From: Bryobacterales bacterium
GTDB taxonomy: Bacteria > Acidobacteriota > Terriglobia > Bryobacterales > Bryobacteraceae
Direction: 5' to 3'
Assembly: GCA_025463005.1 (NCBI GenBank)
Contig: JAOAPR010000065.1
Span: 1-64,000, forward strand
DNA: 64,000 bases
Made by a program: the position numbers and the translations under genes. Position 1 is the stretch's first letter, and the number at the start of each line of letters is the position of its first letter. The notes under the pieces are model-generated. The model worked only from the letters and a program-made list of their open reading frames with translations. It did no database searches and was not told the origin of the DNA. Shown here piece by piece: positions 57,894 through 64,000 of the stretch.

Positions 57894-58612
57894 CTTCCGG
57901 CGTCCATCCGCTGCGCGTAGTTTTGGTAGCGCCCCGCAATCCGCTGAACATCGGTGCGGCCGCGCGGGCGATGAGCAACTTCGGGTGCACCGAGCTAAGA
58001 CTGGTGAATCCGTACGAAGTGGCTTTTCGAGAAGCGCGTTCTGCCGTCAAAGCTCATAAGGTTCTCGAAAAGGCCGAGGAATTTCCGACGCTGGGCGAAG
58101 CCGTCGCCGATTGCGGGTTGGTGGTAGGCACTACTTCCATTGGTCACCGCGCCCTGGAACATCCCCTGCGGAGGCTGGAGTATGGAGGCCGGCTGATCGC
58201 CCGCAAGCTCGTCAGCACTCCGGTAGCGCTGCTGTTCGGCTCGGAAAAATTCGGACTTTCGAACGACGATATGAGCCACTGCCATTGGCTGATGCGCATC
58301 CCCACGCGCGAGGAGCATGGGTCGATGAATCTGGGTCAAGCCGTAGCGGTGTGTCTTTACGAAATCGTCCGCAATCCGGCGGCTGCGAAACCCGAACCGG
58401 ATTCGCGACGCGCTGCCCGGGCGGGGGATCTGGAGCGGATCACGGGACTGCTCGGAGAAATCCTCGAGCATTCCGGGTATGTGCACGAGCGCGTGGAAGG
58501 ATCAACCGAGCTCAAGCTCCGCCGCCTGGTGCGGCGCATGAAACTGAACGCGCACGATGCCGAAGTGTGGCTGGGAATGCTGCGGCAGATACGATGGAAG
58601 CTGCTATCCTGA
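57890..58612 (+). CDS. RNA methyltransferase, SpoU/TrmJ type
   Basis: 240 residues, GTG start overlapping the nusB stop. SPOUT-family motifs: HPLRVVLVAPRNPLNIGAAARAMSNFG (motif 1, with the Asn and Arg), VALLFGSEKFGLSNDDMSHCHWLMRIP (motif 2) and GSMNLGQAVAVCLYEIVRN (motif 3, the knot). This matches TrmJ-like enzymes that methylate a ribose 2'-OH in tRNA or rRNA. The C-terminal helical tail (GLLGEILEHSGYVHERVEG...AEVWLGMLRQI) is typical of TrmJ. Exact target position is not predictable. Confidence 0.92.
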   Translation: MTSGVHPLRVVLVAPRNPLNIGAAARAMSNFGCTELRLVNPYEVAFREARSAVKAHKVLEKAEEFPTLGEAVADCGLVVGTTSIGHRALEHPLRRLEYGGRLIARKLVSTPVALLFGSEKFGLSNDDMSHCHWLMRIPTREEHGSMNLGQAVAVCLYEIVRNPAAAKPEPDSRRAARAGDLERITGLLGEILEHSGYVHERVEGSTELKLRRLVRRMKLNAHDAEVWLGMLRQIRWKLLS

Positions 58613-58623
58613 TTTTTCCAATC

Positions 58624-58848
58624 ATGACCAAGGTCACACTTCATTACGATCTCAGCCGCAAGCTCACTGAGGAAGACTACCCCAACATCGCTGCGGTGCA
58701 TAGCGTATATGGAATGGTGCGGGTCCAGATGGCCCCGTCGCTCGATAAGATCACGGTGGATTACGATGCATCGCGTCTTACGAAGACGGATGTGGAAGCG
58801 GCGCTGGCTCGCTACGGAATCCCCCTCGCCCACCGCGCCGCCGCGTAG
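58624..58848 (+). CDS. Small ferredoxin-like (HMA-fold-like) protein without metal cysteines
   Basis: 74 residues, MTKVTLHYDLSRKLTEEDYPN and VRVQMAPSLDKITVDYDASRL, in the frame that the track lists only as part of a longer shadow ORF (58111-58848). The alternation of strand, helix, strand, strand, helix resembles the heavy-metal-associated fold: LDKITVDYDASRLTKTDVEAALARYGIPL is the classical second half. The CxxC metal loop is absent. An upstream in-frame ATG at 58594 would add ten residues. It follows the methyltransferase by 11 bases and may be the last gene of that operon. Function unknown. Confidence 0.7.
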   Translation: MTKVTLHYDLSRKLTEEDYPNIAAVHSVYGMVRVQMAPSLDKITVDYDASRLTKTDVEAALARYGIPLAHRAAA

Positions 58849-58857
58849 ACGGACAAA

Positions 58858-58940
58858 GTGGGGACTGCCTCCGAATTTCAGCAGCCGCAAGGCGTCAAAA
58901 ACCTGATTCAGTTAAGCGCGGAATTTCGCGGGCTGTCCCC
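58858..58940. repeat. REP-like inverted repeat element 2
   Basis: Arms gtggggactgcctccgaatttc (58858-58879) and ggaatttcgcgggctgtcccc (58919-58940) are imperfect complements enclosing about 40 bases. Like element 1 it starts with AAAGTGGGG and lies between the stops of two convergent genes, touching the TAG of the P1 peptidase. No T-run follows on either strand, so classical intrinsic termination is not obvious. Confidence 0.65.
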
Positions 58941-59899
58941 TATCGTTTCAGCCCCGGCACCCCGCCTAACGTCCGCGCCTCGCGCACTGCCCGAAGAATC
59001 GCTTCCGCCGTAGCCTCAGCCGCCGCCACCCCCAACGCGTCCACTGGCGCCGTCGCATTGCCGATCGAAAGCGCGATAGTGACATCGCCATCCGACATCG
59101 TATTCACCGGGTCGATCGCCCGCGCGACGCCCAACTGCGCCAGTTGCGAAAGCTTGGTCGCCTCCACTTTATTCAAGCGTGCATTGGTCGCGACCACCAC
59201 CAGCGTGGTGTTCGCCCGCGAAAGTCCCGATTGAACGCCGGCCTTCATGGCCCGTGCGCTGTCCGCGAACTCCATCGAGTTCCGAGCGATACGGGCCCCC
59301 GCGACAATCGTTCGCGTGGCTGGATCCCGCACATCGCCCACTGCGTTTACCGCGGCGAGGGCGGCCACCTTCACGCCGGCGTAGGCGCCTCCGAGCTCCA
59401 CCGTCCACGAGCCGATGCCCGATTTCATCGCGCGCTCCAGGCCGAACAGCTTTCCGACGGTGGCGCCCGTGCCGGCTCCCACTGCGCCTTCGGCCACCGC
59501 TTCATCGCTGGCTGCCGATGCCGCCGCTTCGCCCATTTCCCGCGTCGGACGTGCGCTGCTCTTCCCGATATTCAGGTCGTACAGAATCGCGCAGGGAACC
59601 AGTGGCACGCGCGCCGCACCGGTTTCGAAACCCACGCCTTTGTGCTCCAGGTAGTGGCGAACGCCGCTGGCGGCTTCCAGGCCAAAGGCGCTCCCGCCCG
59701 CCAGAACCACCGCGTGAATCCGTTCGGTCACATGGTGCGGATGGAGCAGGTCCCACTCTTCGGTGCCTGTGGCTGAGCCGCGAATGTCGCCGCCAGCCGC
59801 CGCGCCGGCCTCACACAGAATGGCCGTGCAGCCCGTTAATCCGTCATAATCGGAAGCGTGGCCGACCAGAATACCCGCAATGTCGGTCAAACCCTTCAT
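58940..59899 (-). CDS. P1-family (DmpA-type) aminopeptidase, self-processing
   Basis: 319 residues. Starts MKGLTDIAGILVGHASDYDGLTGCTAIL, the family opening, then VVLAGGSAFGLEAASGVRHYLE, and the autocleavage site with nucleophile in RANTTLVVVATNARLNKVEATKL (about residue 231), followed by the C-terminal DGDVTIALSIGNATAPVDALGVAAA. P1/S58 hydrolases cut themselves before a Ser/Thr and then remove N-terminal residues, often D-amino acids, from peptides. No signal peptide, so cytosolic. It diverges from mlaE. Confidence 0.93.
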   Translation of the reverse strand: MKGLTDIAGILVGHASDYDGLTGCTAILCEAGAAAGGDIRGSATGTEEWDLLHPHHVTERIHAVVLAGGSAFGLEAASGVRHYLEHKGVGFETGAARVPLVPCAILYDLNIGKSSARPTREMGEAAASAASDEAVAEGAVGAGTGATVGKLFGLERAMKSGIGSWTVELGGAYAGVKVAALAAVNAVGDVRDPATRTIVAGARIARNSMEFADSARAMKAGVQSGLSRANTTLVVVATNARLNKVEATKLSQLAQLGVARAIDPVNTMSDGDVTIALSIGNATAPVDALGVAAAEATAEAILRAVREARTLGGVPGLKR

Positions 59900-59943
59900 C
59901 GCGCGAACCCAATGGTAGCATCTACGTTATCGGGGGATCCGGA

Positions 59944-60711
59944 TTGCTCGACATCCTAAAACCTGCAGTCGAGGCGTTTCAGGACTTTGTTTTGCTGAGT
60001 GTACGGGCGGTCCGGAATATTTTCCGCAGCCCCCACTACGGCGACGATATTCTGATCCAGATGGACGTGATTGGAGTCGGATCACTATTCATCGTTTCTC
60101 TCATCGGGCTGTTCACTGGTATTGTCATGGCTCTGCAGATGGCGCGCGCGCTCACCATCTACGGCGCGCAAGACCAGGTCGGACAGATCGTCTCCATCAC
60201 CCTGGTGCGCGAGCTGGGCCCCGTGCTGACCGCCGTGCTGGTGGCCGGCCGCAACGCCAGCGGTATCGCCAGCGAACTGGGCTCCATGAAAGTTACCGAG
60301 CAGATCGATGCAATGCGCGCTCTGGGCACCGATCCCATCCAGAAGCTGGTGACGCCGCGGCTGATCGCCACGGCTGTCGTACTGCCCTTGCTGACCATCA
60401 TTTCGGATTTCATCGGGCTGGCTGGCGGATACTTCATCGCCAGCACCATGCTGGGTCTCACCTTTTCCGAATACTGGACTTCGGCTTGGCAGGTTCTGGA
60501 ATACAACGATCTGGCACAGGGTTTGATCAAGCCATTCGTGTTCGCCGTGGTGATTGCTCTGGTGGGGTGTTTCTACGGCATGCGGACCAGCGGTGGAACC
60601 CAGGGCGTGGGACGGTCCACCACGAGTGCCGTGGTCAGTTCGTCCGTTTGGATCTTTGTGCTGACGGCGTTCATCACCTACGTCTGGAACCGTGCGTTTG
60701 CAAAACAGTGA
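59944..60711 (+). CDS. mlaE: Mla-type ABC transporter permease
   Basis: 255 residues from a TTG at 59944 with GGGGGA upstream; the track's long ORF is this gene plus a frame running through the peptidase gene. MLDILKPAVEAFQDFVLLSVR, then the membrane core FIVSLIGLFTGIVMALQMARALTIYG, VRELGPVLTAVLVAGRNASGIASELGSMKVTEQIDAM and ATAVVLPLLTIISDFIGLAGGYF, signatures of MlaE/YrbE permeases. It forms the inner-membrane part of a phospholipid/lipid shuttle with the ATPase and MCE protein encoded next. Start codon is the least certain point. GTGA overlap with mlaF. Confidence 0.92.
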   Translation: MLDILKPAVEAFQDFVLLSVRAVRNIFRSPHYGDDILIQMDVIGVGSLFIVSLIGLFTGIVMALQMARALTIYGAQDQVGQIVSITLVRELGPVLTAVLVAGRNASGIASELGSMKVTEQIDAMRALGTDPIQKLVTPRLIATAVVLPLLTIISDFIGLAGGYFIASTMLGLTFSEYWTSAWQVLEYNDLAQGLIKPFVFAVVIALVGCFYGMRTSGGTQGVGRSTTSAVVSSSVWIFVLTAFITYVWNRAFAKQ

Positions 60712-61562
60712 CACCTTCCGATTCCACCATCCTGCGTTTCGAAGACGTCAGCCTGCATTTCGGCGCAACACCGGCGCTCGATCACGTGTCCTTCGAGATG
60801 CAACCCGGCCAGACCTTCGTAATCCAGGGAGCCGCCGGCAGCGGAAAGACCATACTGCTCAAGGTGGCCGTGGGTCTGGTGCGGCCCGATTCCGGGCGCG
60901 TGTGGCTTTTCGGTCAGGAGATCACTCACCTCCGCGAACAGGACCTGTTCGACCTGCGGACCCGCGTAGGAATCCTGTTTCAGGAGGGTGGATTATTCGA
61001 TTCGCTCACGGTGGCCGAGAACGTCGCGTACCCGCTGATCAACCGGCGGATCCTGCACCACGCCGTCAAGGGCAGCTCCAACGGCAACGGCGACCCGGCC
61101 ATTGAGGAACGCGTGCGCGAAACCCTGCGCTTCGTGGAATTGGAGGAAACCTTGGATAAGTTCCCGAACGAGCTATCCGGAGGGATGCGGCGCCGGGTCG
61201 GGATCGCCCGCGCGGTGGTGACAGAGCCTGCTCTGGTGCTCTACGACTCGCCCACGGCCGGTCTCGACCCCATCACGGCCTACACCATCATCTCCCTGAT
61301 CCTCAAGGAGCGCGACCAGCGCAATACCGCCACCATCATGGTTACGCATCGCTTTCAAGACGGGCACCTTATGGCGAACTTTCGCTACAATCCCAACAGT
61401 GGCCAGATCGAGCGGGCAGCCGGCGGAAGCAACTCCGGCCAGATGAGCACTAAATTCCTGGTCATGAACGCCGGACGCCTTGTTTTCGAAGGAACTGAAT
61501 CTGAAATGCAGGCTACGCAGGACCCGTATGTCCGCAAGTTTCTGCGCCTGGGAGGCGCCTGA
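60708..61562 (+). CDS. mlaF: Mla-type ABC transporter ATPase
   Basis: 284 residues from the GTG at 60708, overlapping the mlaE stop. Walker A GAAGSGKTILLK (about residue 45), Q-loop GILFQEGGLFDSLTVAENVAYPL, signature NELSGGMRRRVGIARAVVTEPALVLYDSPTAGLDP with an MlaF-like LYDSPTAGLDP Walker B/D-loop. The Glu after Walker B is Ser (LYDS) where most ABC ATPases have Glu. An insertion (HLMANFRYNPNSGQIERAAGGSNSG) follows the H-loop THRF. It powers lipid transfer by MlaE and MlaD. Confidence 0.93.
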   Translation: MTPSDSTILRFEDVSLHFGATPALDHVSFEMQPGQTFVIQGAAGSGKTILLKVAVGLVRPDSGRVWLFGQEITHLREQDLFDLRTRVGILFQEGGLFDSLTVAENVAYPLINRRILHHAVKGSSNGNGDPAIEERVRETLRFVELEETLDKFPNELSGGMRRRVGIARAVVTEPALVLYDSPTAGLDPITAYTIISLILKERDQRNTATIMVTHRFQDGHLMANFRYNPNSGQIERAAGGSNSGQMSTKFLVMNAGRLVFEGTESEMQATQDPYVRKFLRLGGA

Positions 61563-61567
61563 GCGCG

Positions 61568-62644
61568 ATGCCTACAACAAAAAAAACGACGTGGGCCCAG
61601 CTCAAAGTGGGCATTATGGCCATCGTCGCGCTGCTTCTCCTGGCCGCGCTGATCATCCTCATGTCCAGCAGTAACCCGCTGTTCCGGAGAACCTCGGACG
61701 TCTACACATACCTGCCCGACTCAGTCGCCATGACCGAGGGTGCCACGCCAGTCCGGCTGAATGGCATCCTGATCGGCAAAGTGAAGAAGATAGAGCTTTC
61801 GGGTTCGTCCGACCCCAACCGCGTTGTGAGACTCACGCTCAGCATTTATGACGATGCTCTGAGCCTGGTGCCGGTAGACTCGGAGGCCAAGCTCGCGCAG
61901 CAGAACCTGCTGGGCAGCCGCTACGTCAACATTAAGAAAGGAACTAGCCCCCAGACCATTCGGCCCGGAGCCGAAATTCCCAGTGCCGAAACTCCCGAAA
62001 TCGAGGATTTGTTCCAGCAAAGCTCCTCGACGCTGGCCGCCTTGCAGAATATCCTGGAGCGAGTAAACCGCATTGTCGGCCAAGTCGAAGGCGGCCAGGG
62101 CACCATCGGCGCGCTTTTGAACGACCCCACGCTCTACAACCGCTTTGTCGCAATCACGAATGACGTCAAAGAGCTGACCACCGCTCTGAACGCGCAAGAC
62201 AGCACCATGGGACGGCTGATCCATGAGGATACGCTGTATCAGGACTTCCGCGGTACAGCGGCCCGGATCAACAGTATGCTGGACGGCCTCAACGCCGGCC
62301 AGGGCACCGCCGGCAAGCTCCTCAAGGACGAGGCTATGTACGACGAGCTTCGCGCGGCAATCGGCGACGTTCGCGACACCATCGCGCGCGTCAATCGCGG
62401 CGACGGTACCGTCGGGAAGCTGCTCAATAGCAGCGAAATGCACGACCAGTTGATCGCCACCATCGGCAAGCTGGATGGCGTACTGGATAAAGTCAACACT
62501 GGCAATGGAACCATCGGACGGCTGTTGAACGATCCGGCCTTGTATGAAGGCCTCGACTCGACCACGCGCGAGATGCAAGGTCTGCTCAAAGACTTCCGCG
62601 CGAATCCTTCCAAGTTCATGCAAATTCGCCTGCGGCTGTTCTAG
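61568..62644 (+). CDS. mlaD: MCE-domain lipid-binding protein with five 34-residue repeats
   Basis: 358 residues. One N-terminal membrane helix (VGIMAIVALLLLAALIILM), an MCE domain (about 35-125: TEGATPVRLNGILIGKVKKIEL ... NLLGSRYVNIKKGT), then a helical stretch. Five copies of a GxGTxGxLLxDxxLY unit follow at exact 34-residue spacing (their Thr codons are 102 bases apart: 62102, 62204, 62306, 62408, 62510). It is the periplasmic partner of MlaE/MlaF. The repeat arm may extend the channel across the periplasm (inference). Starts 5 bases after mlaF. Confidence 0.92.
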   Translation: MPTTKKTTWAQLKVGIMAIVALLLLAALIILMSSSNPLFRRTSDVYTYLPDSVAMTEGATPVRLNGILIGKVKKIELSGSSDPNRVVRLTLSIYDDALSLVPVDSEAKLAQQNLLGSRYVNIKKGTSPQTIRPGAEIPSAETPEIEDLFQQSSSTLAALQNILERVNRIVGQVEGGQGTIGALLNDPTLYNRFVAITNDVKELTTALNAQDSTMGRLIHEDTLYQDFRGTAARINSMLDGLNAGQGTAGKLLKDEAMYDELRAAIGDVRDTIARVNRGDGTVGKLLNSSEMHDQLIATIGKLDGVLDKVNTGNGTIGRLLNDPALYEGLDSTTREMQGLLKDFRANPSKFMQIRLRLF

Positions 62645-63430
62645 GTGGTCCGGATCTTAATCGTCAACGCGGATGACTTCGGCTTTACGCGCGATGTCAA
62701 TGCTGGAATCCTGGAGGCGCATCGCAACGGAATCCTGACCGCTACCACTTTGATGGCCACCGGAGAGGCGTTTGACGATGCCGTACGGCTCGCCAAGGAA
62801 ACACCGTCGCTCGATATCGGCTGCCACCTGGTGCTGGTCGGGGCCCCCGGATTTCCACTCACCATCCCGCAACTGTTGCGGGCCGTGGCTCTCGGGCGCA
62901 TCCAGATCTATGACGAACTTGTCCGGCAGGTGCGGCGTATTTTCGATGCGGGCTTGAACCCGACCCATTTGGATACTCATAAGCACACGCACTTGCTTCC
63001 TCCCGTACTCGAAGCCGTGGCCCGCATCTCCGAGGAGTTTCGGATCCCGTGGGTGCGGCGCCCGTTTGATTTTCCGCTCCAGCCGGGCGGGGTAGGATGG
63101 ACCAACCGGCTCATGCGGCTGATGAATGGGCGCTTTCGCTCCGCGCTCGCGCGTCATCACTGCCGTTCAACGGATTGGTTTGCGGGATTCCGGCTCACAG
63201 GCAGCTATCAAAGCGGCGATCTCGCCGAGCTGATTAGAGCGCTTCCGGAAGGCGTGACCGAGTTCATGTGCCATCCGGGCCGCTGCGGCGCGGATCTGCG
63301 TTCGGCACGCACTCGCCTCAAGGAAAGCCGGGAACAAGAGCTGCGCGCGCTTATCGCGCCTGAAATTCGGACGATCCTGACCGAAGCCGGAGTGAAACTC
63401 GCCAACTTTCGCGACCTCAGCGAAGTGTGA
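62645..63430 (+). CDS. ChbG/HpnK-family carbohydrate deacetylase
   Basis: 261 residues from a GTG that directly follows the mlaD stop. YdjC-fold motifs: ILIVNADDFGFTRDVNAGILEAHRNG (metal-binding Asp pair), LDIGCHLVLVG (His) and THLDTHKHTHLLPPVLEAV (two His), with RLMNGRFRSAL and EFMCHPGRCG later. Enzymes of this family remove acetyl groups from N-acetyl sugars; HpnK members act in hopanoid synthesis. Linkage to the Mla lipid operon makes a hopanoid or glycolipid role possible but not proven. It converges with the CPBP protease gene; the ends overlap by 14 bases. Confidence 0.9.
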   Translation: MVRILIVNADDFGFTRDVNAGILEAHRNGILTATTLMATGEAFDDAVRLAKETPSLDIGCHLVLVGAPGFPLTIPQLLRAVALGRIQIYDELVRQVRRIFDAGLNPTHLDTHKHTHLLPPVLEAVARISEEFRIPWVRRPFDFPLQPGGVGWTNRLMRLMNGRFRSALARHHCRSTDWFAGFRLTGSYQSGDLAELIRALPEGVTEFMCHPGRCGADLRSARTRLKESREQELRALIAPEIRTILTEAGVKLANFRDLSEV

Positions 63431-63998
63431 GGTGCAGAGTTTCCCTGGACTGGATCAGGTATCCAACGAAGTAAGTCAGATTGTAGCCGGCGTGTAGCAG
63501 CGCGGCTGCCGCAGTCGACCCGCTCTTGTAGCGCGCGTATCCAAACGCCACACCTGCTAATCCGATCAACAACAGGTGCTTCCAGGACCACATGTATTGC
63601 GGACCGTGCAGCAGCGCGAATCCCGTCGCGGCCAGGATTATGGCAGGCCACGCGCCCAGCACGCGATGCAGCAGAGGCTGCAGGAATCCTCGAAACAGCA
63701 ACTCTTCGAACAAAGGGCCAAGCACGACTGCAAAGAATGCGACCAGGAAGAGCGATCCGCGTCCGGAAATCAGGTTTTCGACCGGCGTGGGAATCTCGGG
63801 CGCGCCTAGCGCTACACCTAGCGTGGAAAGTCCGATGGCCAGGGCCGGTCCGCCGAAAACGCACCACCACGCTCCTCGCTCCGGCGGCACCCATCCCAGC
63901 GACTGCCACAAGGGCCGTCTGTAACGGACGGTGATCACCATGTAGAGCGCGCCGATCAGAAGCGCGTAAATTGCGCTCTGGAAAGCCAGCGCGCGCAC
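63417..63998 (-). CDS. CPBP-family intramembrane metalloprotease, possibly truncated at window edge
   Basis: 193 residues from a GTG at 63998, but the real start may lie beyond the window. Multi-pass membrane protein with Abi/CPBP motifs: GPLFEELLFRGFLQPLL (EExxxR), ALLHGPQY (first His) and LLHAGYNLTYF (second His). Members cleave membrane-bound or prenylated substrates; in bacteria the substrate is usually unknown. The last 14 bases overlap the deacetylase gene on the other strand. Confidence 0.87.
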   Translation of the reverse strand: MRALAFQSAIYALLIGALYMVITVRYRRPLWQSLGWVPPERGAWWCVFGGPALAIGLSTLGVALGAPEIPTPVENLISGRGSLFLVAFFAVVLGPLFEELLFRGFLQPLLHRVLGAWPAIILAATGFALLHGPQYMWSWKHLLLIGLAGVAFGYARYKSGSTAAAALLHAGYNLTYFVGYLIQSRETLHLTLR

Positions 63999-64000
63999 GG

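Overview
The window looks like chromosomal DNA from an Acidobacteriota bacterium of the Solibacter/Bryobacter type (inference). The reasons are a giant TonB-receptor-like protein with an N-terminal carboxypeptidase-regulatory domain, a VWFA-related secreted protein of the kind common in acidobacteria, DUF1800/DUF1501 and DUF1592/DUF1552 pairs, many secreted quinoproteins, GC-rich codon use and frequent GTG starts. No ribosomal RNA, CRISPR array, intact insertion sequence or phage is visible.

Layout. 1-5105 (minus): a Tat-exported DUF1501 protein (cut by the left edge) with its DUF1800 partner, then an SMP-30-like propeller and a soluble PQQ sugar dehydrogenase. 5190-7715 (plus): a Tat-type multicopper oxidase and a secreted VWA protein. 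7725-12041 (minus): purine genes purQ-purL-purF without purS. 12113-12189: tRNA-Arg(ACG), whose 3' end abuts a decayed tyrosine integrase, the scar of an old integrative element. 12912-19899: the TonB-receptor-like protein, a fused membrane/spermidine-synthase-like protein and a metalloprotease-like protein with a lost catalytic Glu. 19984-34780: a cytidylate-kinase-like protein and two drug-efflux operons facing away from each other (TolC-EmrA-EmrB type on minus; MdtA-MdtB-MdtC-NodT type on plus). 35102-38426: receiver protein, FliA/WhiG-type sigma factor preceded by a 22-nt-spaced direct repeat, an unknown protein, a cupin and CorA.

38453-54416 is the most distinctive part: four large PQQ-type beta-propeller proteins around a metallo-hydrolase, a DUF1592 protein with two CxxCH motifs, a Tat-exported DUF1552 protein, an exported ankyrin protein and a LamG/DUF1080-like protein. 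The only CxxCH haem motifs in this block are in the DUF1592 protein, which suggests (inference) that it takes electrons from the quinoproteins in the periplasm. 54514-55130 is a Phd/VapB-PIN toxin-antitoxin pair with a perfect palindrome touching the antitoxin start codon.

55131-63998 is mostly housekeeping: lepA, then ribH-nusB-RNA methyltransferase-small protein, a P1 peptidase, an Mla-type lipid transport operon (mlaE-mlaF-mlaD) running into a ChbG/HpnK deacetylase, and a CPBP membrane protease at the right edge. Two REP-like inverted repeats lie between convergent genes at 46590 and 58858.
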